From DASRDR01 sp035550795 (GTDB taxonomy: Bacteria > Methylomirabilota > Methylomirabilia > Rokubacteriales > DASRDR01), in NCBI GenBank assembly GCA_035550795.1, contig DASZOL010000107.1, positions 13,874 to 77,873 of the forward strand: a stretch of 64,000 nucleotides of DNA, written 5' to 3'. Below the pieces are notes generated by a model. The model was not told the DNA's origin. It was given only the letters and a program-made list of their open reading frames with translations, and searched no databases. A program made the position numbers and the translations under genes. Every line of letters starts with the position of its first letter. Position 1 is the first letter of the stretch. Shown here in pieces: positions 9,794-20,917 of this stretch.

Positions 9794-10036
9794 CTATTCC
9801 TTGGCCGTCAGCTCGAGCACGACCGAGACGGGCTGCCCCGGCTTGACATCGACCATCCTGGATTGCTTACCGAGCGTGGGGGGCCACACCTCTACCCTGT
9901 GTCTCCCCGCCGGCACGCCGGTGAGCTTGAAGGTCCCGGTCGGGTCGGTGACCACGGCGGGATGGCTCGTCACGAACAGCCATCCGTGCATCCAGGCGTG
10001 GACGTCGCACTGCACCTTGTTGACCCGCAGACCCCG
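9794..10036 (-). pseudogene. C-terminal remnant of a carboxypeptidase-regulatory-like protein
   Basis: The frame reads RVNKVQCDVHAWMHGW, AVVTDPTGTFKLTGVPAG and RHRVEVW, which is the end of the same family as the gene at 53134-53941 (QVLCDAHAHMSAW, AVTDTDGKYRIDEVPAG, YRVTMWHEG). The expected signal peptide and first 120 or so residues are missing. In the same frame, immediately upstream, a TGA (10037-10039) ends an unrelated membrane protein, so the remnant looks like the product of a deletion that joined the two. A GTG at 10015 could start a 73-residue protein, but it would lack a signal peptide. Confidence 0.6.
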
Positions 10037-10321
10037 TCAGCGTCGATGTCGAAGGCGATTGGCTCCGCCGATCACGTCCACCGTCATGACGATGCCGAGG
10101 ATGACCACCGTGACACCGGTCAGCGCCACCGCCACCGCAGCCACGTGATGCCCGACAAAGTGGAACTCCCACGGTGAGCCTGCCAGCCCGAGGCCGCAGG
10201 CCGTCGTGAGGACGCCCATCGCTGTCCCCGTGACGAGGGCCGCGGCGGCGGCCACCTTCTGTCCCGTCTCGCTTGGGGGCCTCCTGCCGGGCCCCCGGCC
10301 CTCACTGACGCGCGCGGACAT
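10037..10321 (-). CDS. Small two-helix membrane protein, C-terminus possibly foreign
   Basis: A 94-residue protein with a polar Arg-rich N-terminus and two transmembrane segments (about residues 24-46 and 54-84). The second contains FHFVGHHVAAVAVAL, with three His close to the membrane face. No family is recognised. The stop codon is followed in frame by the carboxypeptidase-like remnant described at 9794, so the original 3' end of this gene may have been altered by the deletion. Confidence 0.45.
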   Translation of the reverse strand: MSARVSEGRGPGRRPPSETGQKVAAAAALVTGTAMGVLTTACGLGLAGSPWEFHFVGHHVAAVAVALTGVTVVILGIVMTVDVIGGANRLRHRR

Positions 10322-10561
10322 CTCAGCTCACCCGTCCAGAGGATCGCGCCTGCGTGGACCGGCCGCCGTGACCCAGGTCGCAGGCCGCCGAGACGTCGAT
10401 CCTCCCCCGGGGAAAAAACGACGGGGGGGCCGGCGCGGCGGCCGGAGTGGAAACACACGGTCTCACCCAGGATTGTGGTGAACTAGCCGTGAAGATCCCC
10501 GACGGGCCGCGCACGCTGCGATTCACGCCCGAGACCTGGACGGGCAGGGGAGCCTGCAAGG

Positions 10562-12352
10562 ATGCCGCTGCGCATCGAGGACTACGCCGTCATCGGGAAT
10601 TGCGAGACGGCGGCGCTCGTGGGCCGGGACGGCTCGATCGACTGGCTCTGCGTCCCTCGCTTCGACTCCCCGGCCTGCTTCGCGGCGCTCCTCGGCACGC
10701 CGGAGCACGGGAGGTGGCGCGTCGCCCCGGCGGGCCCCGTGCGGGCGGTCCGCCGCCGCTATCGACCGGGGACGCTGGTCCTCGAGACGGAGTTCGAGAC
10801 CGAGACCGGCGTCGTCGTGCTCCACGACTGCATGCCCGTGCGGACGCACGCGCCTGACCTGATCCGGGTGGTCGAAGGGAAGCGCGGCACCGTCCCCATG
10901 CGCCTGGAGCTCGTCATTCGGCTCGACTACGGCTCGATGACTCCGTGGGTGCGACGCTGCGACGACGGGCTCCGGGCGATCGGCGGCGCCAATGCCCTGC
11001 GCCTGCGGACGGCCGTGGACTTCCACGGGCAGGACTTCCAGACGGTCGCCGAGTTCACCGTGGCGGCTAGCCAGCGCGTGCCGTTCACGCTGACCTGGTA
11101 CCCGTCGCACGAGCCCGAGCCGCCGGCGCCGCAACCGGAGCCGACGATCCAGGAAACCGAGGAATGGTGGCGCGAGTGGACGGGGCGGTGCACCTACCAG
11201 GGCGACTGGCTCGAGCCCGTGGTCCGTTCACTCATCACGCTCAAGGCCCTCACGTACGCGCCGACCGGCGGGCTGGTGGCCGCGGTCACGACGTCGCTGC
11301 CGGAGAAGCTCGGCGGCGTGCGGAACTGGGACTACCGGTACTGCTGGCTCCGCGATGCCACGTTCGCCCTCTACGCCCTGATGGCCGGCGGGTACGTGGA
11401 GGAGGCCCGGGCCTGGCGGGCGTGGCTCGTGCGCGCGGTCGCCGGCCGCCCCTCTCACGCCCAGATCCTGTACGGGGTCACCGGAGACCGGCTCCTCCCC
11501 GAGTGGGAGCTGCCCTGGCTCCCCGGCTACGAGGGCTCGGCCCCCGTCCGGGTCGGCAACGCGGCGAGCACCCAGTTCCAGCTCGATGTCTACGGCGAGG
11601 TGGCCGACTCCCTCCACTGCGCCCGGCGGATCGGCCTCGAGCCGGACGAGAATGCCTGGCGCGTGGAGCGGGCCATGGTCGCGTATCTCGAGTCGGTGTG
11701 GCAGCAGCCCGACGAGGGGATCTGGGAGGTTCGCGGGCCTCGCCGGGCGTTCACTCACTCCCGGGTCATGGCCTGGGTCGCGGTGGACCGTGCCGTCAAG
11801 GCCGTCGAGCGCTTCGGGCTCGAGGGCCCGGTGGACCGGTGGCGCCGCCTCCGGGACGTGATCCACGAGGACGTCTGCCGGCAGGGTTACGACGCCGACC
11901 TGGGCGCCTTCGTCCAGTCCTACGGCTCCAAGCTGCTCGATGCGAGCCTCCTGATGATCCCCCTCGTCGGCTTTCTTCCAGCCACGGACCCGCGCATGCT
12001 CGGGACGGTGAGGGCCATCCAGCAGCATCTCGTCGCCGATGGCTTCGTGGCGCGCTACCAGACGCTGCCGCACGTCGACGGCCTGCCGCCGGGAGAAGGC
12101 GCCTTCCTCCCCTGCACGTTCTGGCTCGCCGACAATCTCGTGCTCCAGGGTCGCGTGAGCGAGGCGCGCGAGCTGTTCGAACGTCTTCTATCGCTCCGCA
12201 ACGACGTGGGCCTCCTGTCGGAGGAGTACGACCCCGTCTCGCGGCGGCTGCTGGGAAACTTCCCCCAGGCGTTCAGCCACATGGGGCTCATCAACACCGC
12301 GTGGAACCTGACGCGCCACGGAGGGCCGGCCGAGCATCGCCCGGACAAGTGA
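10562..12352 (+). CDS. Glycoside hydrolase family 15 protein (glucoamylase/trehalase-like)
   Basis: A 596-residue cytosolic GH15 enzyme, expected to release glucose from alpha-glucans or trehalose. The N-terminus (IEDYAVIGNCETAALVG, GSIDWLCVPRFDSPACF) is the beta-sandwich entry typical of bacterial GH15. The (alpha/alpha)6 barrel follows with NWDYRYCWLRDATF, IWEVRG (the likely general-acid Glu), YGSKLLDASLLMIP and GAFLPCTFWLADN. No signal peptide is seen. The ATG is preceded by GGGGAG. It stands alone, so its physiological substrate is unclear; glycogen turnover or trehalose use are both possible. Confidence 0.92.
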   Translation: MPLRIEDYAVIGNCETAALVGRDGSIDWLCVPRFDSPACFAALLGTPEHGRWRVAPAGPVRAVRRRYRPGTLVLETEFETETGVVVLHDCMPVRTHAPDLIRVVEGKRGTVPMRLELVIRLDYGSMTPWVRRCDDGLRAIGGANALRLRTAVDFHGQDFQTVAEFTVAASQRVPFTLTWYPSHEPEPPAPQPEPTIQETEEWWREWTGRCTYQGDWLEPVVRSLITLKALTYAPTGGLVAAVTTSLPEKLGGVRNWDYRYCWLRDATFALYALMAGGYVEEARAWRAWLVRAVAGRPSHAQILYGVTGDRLLPEWELPWLPGYEGSAPVRVGNAASTQFQLDVYGEVADSLHCARRIGLEPDENAWRVERAMVAYLESVWQQPDEGIWEVRGPRRAFTHSRVMAWVAVDRAVKAVERFGLEGPVDRWRRLRDVIHEDVCRQGYDADLGAFVQSYGSKLLDASLLMIPLVGFLPATDPRMLGTVRAIQQHLVADGFVARYQTLPHVDGLPPGEGAFLPCTFWLADNLVLQGRVSEARELFERLLSLRNDVGLLSEEYDPVSRRLLGNFPQAFSHMGLINTAWNLTRHGGPAEHRPDK

Positions 12353-12356
12353 CACG

Positions 12357-12407
12357 CCCCGCGCGGGGACGTCCAGCCCTGCGGTACCCCCGGGCCGGGA
12401 TCCGGCC
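12357..12407. terminator. Hairpins between convergent genes
   Basis: Two perfect inverted repeats, CCCCGCGCGGGG at 12357-12368 and GGCCGG-GAT-CCGGCC at 12393-12407, sit in the 84-base gap between the convergent GH15 and redoxin-like genes. They could act as a bidirectional terminator, though no T-tract is present. Confidence 0.35.
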
Positions 12408-12436
12408 GCCGCGCCGCTTCGCCAGGCCGGCCTTCG

Positions 12437-12868
12437 CTAGTGGACCTCGCCTTCGCACTCGGGGCAGCGCGTGGAGAGATAGCGCACCCAGGACAGGAGC
12501 TCCTCCGGGGGCGAGAGCGAGGCGACGCCCCCCTCAGCGGGCGCCTCGACGTGGGCGATCTCGCCCCACTCGTCGGCGACAATCACCGCCGGAGGCCGGA
12601 GGCGTCCCACCGCCTCCGCGGCGAGGACCAGCGTCGTCCGCAGCGCGGCGAGCTCCCCCGACGCCGCCCGCAGGCCGTCGAGGTAGCGCTGCGCTCCGGG
12701 CGATGCGGTCTCGGGCAGGAGCACGAGCAGGAGGTTCCGCCGCTGCCAGATGGCGTCGGCGTATCGCACCCGTGACCCGTCCAGCGTGGCGACCTCGAAG
12801 TGCGGCACACGACTTCCGGCGCCGAGTGCGAGGTCCGCGCGCCGATCGTGCCGAGGATCGTGCTCCAT
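12437..12868 (-). CDS. Thioredoxin-fold (redoxin-like) protein
   Basis: A 143-residue protein whose start (ADLALGAGSRVPHFEVATLDG, RNLLLVLLPE) matches peroxiredoxin/AhpC-TSA-like folds. No peroxidatic Cys is present at the usual PxxxTxxC position; the aligned segment reads LPETASPGA. The only cysteines are near the C-terminus (STRCPECEG, a CxxC), which could bind metal or act in thiol exchange. The ATG at 12868 is inside a longer open frame, whose upstream part has no family signal. It is probably an electron-transfer or thiol protein that has lost classical peroxidase chemistry. Confidence 0.6.
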   Translation of the reverse strand: MEHDPRHDRRADLALGAGSRVPHFEVATLDGSRVRYADAIWQRRNLLLVLLPETASPGAQRYLDGLRAASGELAALRTTLVLAAEAVGRLRPPAVIVADEWGEIAHVEAPAEGGVASLSPPEELLSWVRYLSTRCPECEGEVH

Positions 12869-12903
12869 GGTGACGCCCCCCGCCGGCCAGTGGAGTCGGA
12901 TCC

Positions 12904-13188
12904 TCAGCACGCTCCCGTGCGGGTCGCCTTCCGGACCGCGGCCTGACGTTTGCGCATCTTGGCGAGCGTCACACGCAGGTATCGCGCGTACCCCTGCGGG
13001 CTCATCCAGCCGTCCGGGCAGTCGATCCGTCTGAGCTTCCGCGCCGGCAGCTGCAGGAACTGACGCGACGGGCTGCCCTTGCGGCGGACGCGGACCCGCA
13101 CAGCGCCACCCGAGACTGCCCGGACGCGGCCGATGCGGCCATCGGGAAGCCGCACGCAGTCGGCGACCCGCATCGATCGGGCCGTCAT
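12904..13188 (-). CDS. Small basic protein of unknown function
   Basis: About 94 residues: MRVADCVRLPDGRIGRVR resembles a small beta-barrel binding module, followed by a strongly basic helix (RYLRVTLAKMRKRQAAVRK). The ATG at 13188 (or 13173) is chosen because upstream residues in the frame look random. It may bind nucleic acid, judging by charge only. It is 80 bases downstream of lpdA and 35 bases upstream of the redoxin-like gene on the same strand. Confidence 0.5.
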   Translation of the reverse strand: MTARSMRVADCVRLPDGRIGRVRAVSGGAVRVRVRRKGSPSRQFLQLPARKLRRIDCPDGWMSPQGYARYLRVTLAKMRKRQAAVRKATRTGAC

Positions 13189-13268
13189 GCGCCCGGAGGG
13201 CCGGACCGCTGGCGGCGCGGCCAGGCTCGCGCGGATCCCGGGGCGCGGCGGCGCACCGGTCGGCATCC

Positions 13269-14663
13269 TCAGATGTGGAGCGCCCGCCCTTCGACGGCGA
13301 GGGCAGCCTCCCGGTAGGCCTCGGCCAGCGTGGGGTGCGCGTGACACGTGCGGGCGACATCCTCGCTGCTGGCGCCGAACGCCATCGCGCTCACCGCCTC
13401 GGCGATGAGGTCACCGGCCCGGGGCCCGAGGATGTGGACGCCGAGCACCCGGTCCGTCTTCGTGTCCGCGAGCATCTTGATCTGGCCCTCGGTCTGCCCC
13501 AGGGCCCGGGCGCGGCCGTTGGCCCGGAACGGGAACACTCCCTTCCGGTAGTCGATCCCGGCCACCTGGAGCTGTTCCTCCGTCCTTCCGACGGCGGCGA
13601 TCTCGGGGAATGTGTAGACGACGCTGGGGATGGCGTCGTAGTCCACGCGCCCATGGCCGCCGGCGAGCATCTCGACGCAGGCGATCCCCTCCTCCGAGGC
13701 CTTGTGGGCCAGCATCGGGCCCCTGATCACGTCGCCGACGGCGTAGACGCCGTCCGCCTCCGTGGCGAAGCCCTCGTCCACCGCGATGCGGCCCTGCTCG
13801 TCGGGCTGGATCCCCACGGACTCCAGTCCGAGGTCCGCCGTCACGGGGGACCGCCCCACCGCGACCAGGACGCGGTCCCCGCGGACCGGCTCGGCGCCTT
13901 CGCACTCGACGACGCAACCGCCGGCCTCGACCCGGACTCCCGTGACGCGGCTCCGGAGCCGGAAGGCGAGCCCCTGCGCCTCGAAGATCCGCTTCGCCGA
14001 GGCCGAGACCTCCGCGTCCATCCCGGGGAGGATGCGGTCCAGGTACTCCACGATCGTCACCTTCGCGCCGAGGCGGTGCCACACCGACCCCAGCTCGAGG
14101 CCGATGTACCCGGCCCCGATGACCACGAGGTGCCCGGGCACCGCGGGATACGCGAGCGCCTCCGTGCTGGTCCCGATCCGGTCGCCGTCCGGCGCGACGC
14201 CAGGCAGGCTCGAGGACGTGCTCCCCGTGGCGATCAGGATGCGGCGCGCCGTGATCCGGGCGACCTCCGAGCCGTTCTCGACGGAGACCGCGCCCGGGCC
14301 GATGATCCGCCCGTGTCCTACGTGGCGGGCGATCCGGTGCTTCCGGAAGAGACCGTCGACGCCGCCCGTGAGCCCCCGCACCGTCTCGTCCTTCCGGTGC
14401 AGCATGGCCGCGAGGTCAAGCGTCAGGTCGCCGACCCGAACCCCGTGCGCCCCGAAGCGCTCGCCGGCCGCCGCGAAGAGCTCGCTCGATTCCAGGAGCG
14501 CCTTGCTGGGAATGCAGCCGATTCGGAGGCAGGTGCCGCCCAGCGCCGGATCGCGCTCGACGCAGGCCACGTTCATCCCGAGCTGGGCCGCCCGGATGGC
14601 GGCCACGTACCCGCCGGGCCCCGCGCCGATGACGACCAGGTCGTGCTCGCGTCCGGACGGCAT
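13269..14663 (-). CDS. lpdA: Dihydrolipoyl dehydrogenase (E3)
   Basis: A 464-residue FAD flavoprotein that reoxidises the dihydrolipoyl groups of the 2-oxoglutarate dehydrogenase complex with NAD+. The FAD fold starts with VVIGAGPGGYVAA. The redox disulfide is C45/C50 in GGTCLRIGCIPSK. A second Rossmann motif (VIGAGYIGLELG) binds NAD. The C-terminal dimer domain carries the catalytic His-Glu motif in HAHPTLAEAYREA. It is the last gene of a sucA-sucB-lpdA operon, 12 bases after sucB. Confidence 0.96.
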   Translation of the reverse strand: MPSGREHDLVVIGAGPGGYVAAIRAAQLGMNVACVERDPALGGTCLRIGCIPSKALLESSELFAAAGERFGAHGVRVGDLTLDLAAMLHRKDETVRGLTGGVDGLFRKHRIARHVGHGRIIGPGAVSVENGSEVARITARRILIATGSTSSSLPGVAPDGDRIGTSTEALAYPAVPGHLVVIGAGYIGLELGSVWHRLGAKVTIVEYLDRILPGMDAEVSASAKRIFEAQGLAFRLRSRVTGVRVEAGGCVVECEGAEPVRGDRVLVAVGRSPVTADLGLESVGIQPDEQGRIAVDEGFATEADGVYAVGDVIRGPMLAHKASEEGIACVEMLAGGHGRVDYDAIPSVVYTFPEIAAVGRTEEQLQVAGIDYRKGVFPFRANGRARALGQTEGQIKMLADTKTDRVLGVHILGPRAGDLIAEAVSAMAFGASSEDVARTCHAHPTLAEAYREAALAVEGRALHI

Positions 14664-14675
14664 CTCTACACCTCT

Positions 14676-15927
14676 CTACACCTCGAGAAGGATCCGGGCG
14701 GGCTCCTCGACGCACGCCTTGACGTGCCGGAGGAAGGTCACCGCCTCGCGACCGTCCACGATCCGGTGGTCGTAGGTGAGGGCCACGTACATCATCGGCC
14801 GCACGACGACCTGGCCGTCGCGCGCCACGGGGCGATCCTGGATCGCGTGGAGCCCCAGGATGCCGCTCTGCGGCGGGTTCACGATCGGAGTGGACAGGAG
14901 CGACCCGTAGATTCCGCCGTTCGAGATGGTGAAGGTGCCCCCCTGGAGCTCGTCCAGCGTGAGCTGGTTGGCCTGCGCGCGCCGGGCGAGATCGGCGATG
15001 GCGCTCTCGATCGCGCCGAAGCCGAGGCGCTCGGCGTTCCGGATGACCGGCACGACCAGCCCGCGCCCGCCGCCCACGGCGATCCCGATGTCGTAGTAGT
15101 TGCGGTAGACGATGTCGGCGCCGCGAATCTCGGCGTTCAGCTCGGGAACGAGCTTCAGCGCCTCGATGACCGCCTTGACGAAGAAGGACATGATCCCGAG
15201 CTTTACCTCGTATCGCTGCTGGAACGCCTCCTGGTGCGCCTGTCGCAGCGCGCGCAGCGCCGACATGTCGATCTCGTTGAACGTGGTCAGCAGGGCCGCC
15301 GTCTGCTGCGCCGCGACGAGCCGCTCGGCCACCCGGCGCCGCAGGAGGCTCATGGGAACCGCCTCCTCCTCGCGGCCCTCCGCCGCCCGCGGGGGCGCGG
15401 CCTCGGGCACCGACGCCCGATCCTCGGGTGCCCTCGCGGGCGGGGCGGGCGCCTTCGGCACGGCCCCCGCCTCGAGGTGGCGGAGGACGTCCTCCTTCAG
15501 GAGGCGCCCCCCCGGACCCGTGGGCGGCACCTGCTCGGCCTCGACCCCGCGCTCCGCGAGCAGCCGGCGCGCGGCCGGCATCACCCGCGCCGCGTCGCCG
15601 CCCGAGCCTGCGGCGGGGGCCGGCGTCGGCGGGCGCCCGGGGGGCGAGGCCGGCGCGGGCGGGGCGGGGGCCGCCGGGGCGGGCGCCGCCTTCGGGGCCG
15701 GGGCCTCCTCCAGGTGCGCGATCACCTCGCCGACCCTGACGATCTCGCCCTTCTGCTTGAGGATTCGGGCGAGGACGCCGGAGACCGGCGCGGGCAGCTC
15801 CAGGGAGGCCTTGTCGGTCTCGAGCACCACCAAGGGCTCGTCCTGACGCACGTGGTCCCCGGCCGCCTTGAGCCAGTCCCCGATCTGGGCCTCCGTGACC
15901 GACTCCCCGACCGCCGGGATCTTCAGC

Positions 15928-15938
<11 letters not shown>
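14676..15938 (-). CDS. sucB: 2-oxoglutarate dehydrogenase E2, dihydrolipoyl succinyltransferase
   Basis: A 420-residue E2 subunit of the TCA-cycle 2-oxoglutarate dehydrogenase complex. One lipoyl domain (lipoyl Lys43 in ETDKASLELP) is followed by a long Ala/Pro linker, a subunit-binding domain (VMPAARRLLAERG, GRLLKEDVLRHLE), a second linker and the catalytic acyltransferase core ending in YDHRIVDGREAV (HxxxDG). The start overlaps the end of sucA by 11 bases, implying translational coupling. The core motif VPMSLLRRRVAERLVAAQQ is of the succinyltransferase type. Confidence 0.95.
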
Positions 15939-18735
<2,797 letters not shown>

Positions 18736-18848
18736 GCGCTCGACTCCCGTCGCCACGGACGGCACGATTGGCCCGCGAGGCCCGGGCGCGAAGCGACCAT
18801 CTCCTCGCTAGGTCGTGATCCCGGACCCGGCCGGACGCCCGTGGAGCG

Positions 18849-18990
18849 GGCTTCTGGCGAGCGTGCCGGGGGAAGCCGCGGGCACGCGCCGCCTGACCGC
18901 CGGCGAGCCGGCCCGCACGCTCGATGGCGGCCTGGAGCTCACCGACATCGCCCGGCCACGGGGACGCACTCGAGCGAGATCGCGGGGGTC
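18849..18990 (-). pseudogene. Scrap of a sigma-54-dependent activator (NtrC family AAA end)
   Basis: The minus-strand frame reads SPWPGDVGELQAAIERAGRLAGG, matching the family hallmark (W)PGNVRELxNxIERAVxLA that closes the NtrC AAA+ domain. The N and R of the hallmark are replaced by D and G, and no other part of the protein is found on either side. It is a decayed fragment. Confidence 0.45.
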
Positions 18991-19252
18991 CTGGCTCATC
19001 TCCCAGCCTGAGCTGCCCGGCGGCGGCTCCAGTCGGGCGGAGGCAGCGCAACATCCGCGGTCGACCGGCGCGGTCGACCGGGTTCCCGCCCGGTGACACC
19101 GTCACCTTCCATTACCGTAGCACAGCCCGGCGCCGACCGCCGGAGCGCTCGCCGCCCGGCCAGCGGTGAGCCCCGAGAACCATCGCGCGCCGATCAACCG
19201 GATCTGCGTCGACTCGGTCGTCGATCGACTGGATTTCCGCCGACCGGATTTC

Positions 19253-19282
19253 TTGACAGCCAAGGCGGCGCCTCGCTAGGCT
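19253..19282 (+). promoter_or_regulatory. Candidate sigma-70 promoter
   Basis: TTGACA (19253-19258) is followed after 18 bases by TAGGCT (19277-19282). It is the best -35/-10 pair I noticed and lies about 220 bases upstream of the SH3-domain gene at 19503, which it could drive with a long leader. Confidence 0.4.
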
Positions 19283-19502
19283 CCTCTCGTGGAATTCAGT
19301 CAGATCACTCCGCCCGCGTTTCGCCTGCTCGGTCGCGGCGTCTTCTGACTCCCTCCCGCTCTCACTAGCGACTCACGTCGTCGCGGCTCTCGCCGCCCGG
19401 TCGCTGTCTCCGGGGTCTCACGAGGCGTCTCGCCACCAGTAGACGGTCCTCGCGGCCGGGCCGAAGCCGCCCCCGCCATTTCCGGGAATCGTCGGAGGAG
19501 GT

Positions 19503-19991
19503 ATGAGGATGCCGGCCCGATTGGTCCCCTGGCTTTACTGGACGCTGGTGGCGGGGCTTCTCGTCGCCCCGTCGTGGATGGGATTCCCGTCGCGCGAAGC
19601 GGGCGCCAGCCCCGCCTACTACGTCCGCGTCAAGGTCGAGACGGCGAATCTCCGGATGGGCCCGAGCCTGAGCGCGGAGCCCGTGCGCTATGCCTACGAG
19701 AACGAGCCCCTTCGCGTGATGGCCCGGCAAGGAGACTGGGTGAAGATCCGGGACTTCGAGGGCGAGTCGGCCTGGATCTACGGACCGCTGACGGACCGTC
19801 GATCCGCGGTCGTCGTCACCCGGGACCTCGTCAACGTCCGCGAGCAGCCCGGCACGGACCACCCCGTCGTCTTCACGGCGGAGCGGGCGGTCAACCTGCT
19901 GGTCCTCGACCGCAGGGGACCATGGCTCCACGTCCAGCACGACCTCGGGGACGGGTGGGTCCACGATTCCCTGGTGTGGGGGGAGCCGTGA
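19503..19991 (+). CDS. Exported protein with two bacterial SH3 domains
   Basis: A 162-residue protein with an N-terminal signal peptide or anchor (hydrophobic core about residues 9-25, GASPAYY after it). Two SH3b repeats follow: VETANLRMGPSLSAEPV with WVKIRDFEGESAWIY, and DLVNVREQPGTDHPVV with WLHVQHDLGDGWVH. Such domains usually bind peptidoglycan or peptides in the envelope. GGAGG stands 5 bases before the ATG. The gene lies 32 bases upstream of a LysM-domain envelope protein, so the pair is probably one envelope operon. Confidence 0.85.
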   Translation: MRMPARLVPWLYWTLVAGLLVAPSWMGFPSREAGASPAYYVRVKVETANLRMGPSLSAEPVRYAYENEPLRVMARQGDWVKIRDFEGESAWIYGPLTDRRSAVVVTRDLVNVREQPGTDHPVVFTAERAVNLLVLDRRGPWLHVQHDLGDGWVHDSLVWGEP

Positions 19992-20023
19992 GATGGGCTC
20001 ACGCCGCTCGCGATTCACGGGGC

Positions 20024-20860
20024 ATGATCCGGGCGTGGATCGCGGGTCTCGCCGCCCTGCTGGGCCTCGGTCTACCCCTCGGGCCGCCCGGGAGGTCCGC
20101 GGAGGCCGCGGTCTGGTGCCACGAGGTGCGCCGCGGTGAGGCACTGACGGCGATAGCCCGCCGAGCCGGAACGTCCGTGGAGCAGCTTCGGCGCCAGAAT
20201 GGGCTCCGCCGCGGCGAGAGCGTGCGCGCGGGTGACATCATCGCGCTGCCTGCCCTGACGCGCCTGCGGAGCGGACGCCTTCCCCTGGACTCGAGCCCGC
20301 TGCCCGCGAGCCCGGGGAACCTCTACCGGGAGAACGCGGCGGCCAACCGCCAGCGGCTGTCGCGCCTGCGGACCCGCGAGCATCTGGACCGATTCGTCCG
20401 GGCCGGGTTGCTGGTGCCGGTCGCTGCGGAGAGACGCGGCGTCCACGCCTCCGGGGTTCCGGCCTGGCGGCGGGTGGCGCGCCCCTGGACCCGGCTCTTC
20501 CTCCACCAAGTGGGCCACGCGCTGCACGACTTGTTCGGCGGCGCCAGGCTCCGCGTCACGGCCCTGACCCGCACCGAAGCCGTGCAGGAGGCCCTCCTCG
20601 TCGGGAACGGCAACGCCGCGCCGGCGCACGGGCCCCGGCGCTCCTCGCACCTGACCGGCGCCTCGGTGGACCTCTCGAAGGTGGAGCACTCGGTCGTCGA
20701 ACGGGCCTGGCTGCGGCTCGTGCTGGCACGCCTGGCGGACCGCGGCGTCGTGAACTCCATCGAGGAATTCGTGCAGCCGCACTTCCACGTCATGGTCTTC
20801 CGTCGGTACGCGGACTACGCACGCCGGCTGCGCTCTCCGCTGCTCGTCGGCGGCTGCTGA
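20024..20860 (+). CDS. Exported LysM/DUF5715-type protein
   Basis: A 278-residue exported protein. A signal peptide (hydrophobic about residues 4-22) precedes a LysM domain (HEVRRGEALTAIARRAG, QNGLRRGESVRAGDIIALP) that should bind peptidoglycan. The C-terminal half (RVTALTRTEAVQEALL, SSHLTGASVDLSK, EEFVQPHFHVMVF) has the conserved His/Asp pattern of DUF5715, which recalls M15-type peptidases: H..G.SVDLS and H.H. A metal-dependent peptidase role is possible. The ATG at 20024 begins the signal peptide; upstream residues in the frame are out-of-frame SH3 sequence. Confidence 0.8.
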   Translation: MIRAWIAGLAALLGLGLPLGPPGRSAEAAVWCHEVRRGEALTAIARRAGTSVEQLRRQNGLRRGESVRAGDIIALPALTRLRSGRLPLDSSPLPASPGNLYRENAAANRQRLSRLRTREHLDRFVRAGLLVPVAAERRGVHASGVPAWRRVARPWTRLFLHQVGHALHDLFGGARLRVTALTRTEAVQEALLVGNGNAAPAHGPRRSSHLTGASVDLSKVEHSVVERAWLRLVLARLADRGVVNSIEEFVQPHFHVMVFRRYADYARRLRSPLLVGGC

Positions 20861-20917
20861 GAGGGGAAGGACGGCCCCCGGCACCGTGGCAACGAGCGCT
20901 TTCGGTTCTCCAGGTCC

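Larger units (their letters stand above)
18736..19502. other. Long gap with one gene scrap and one promoter candidate
   Basis: This 770-base gap between divergent genes holds the sigma-54-activator scrap at 18849-18990, a sigma-70-like promoter at 19253, and otherwise no supportable gene. Confidence 0.5.

Noticed and set aside
10447..10561. Small plus-strand ORF starting METHGLTQDCGELAVKIP before the GH15 gene
   Set aside because: Runs out of frame into the GH15 gene; no ribosome site or family signal, probably leader sequence.
19093..19368. 91-residue plus-strand ORF in the gap before the SH3 gene
   Set aside because: Random-like composition and no start signal.
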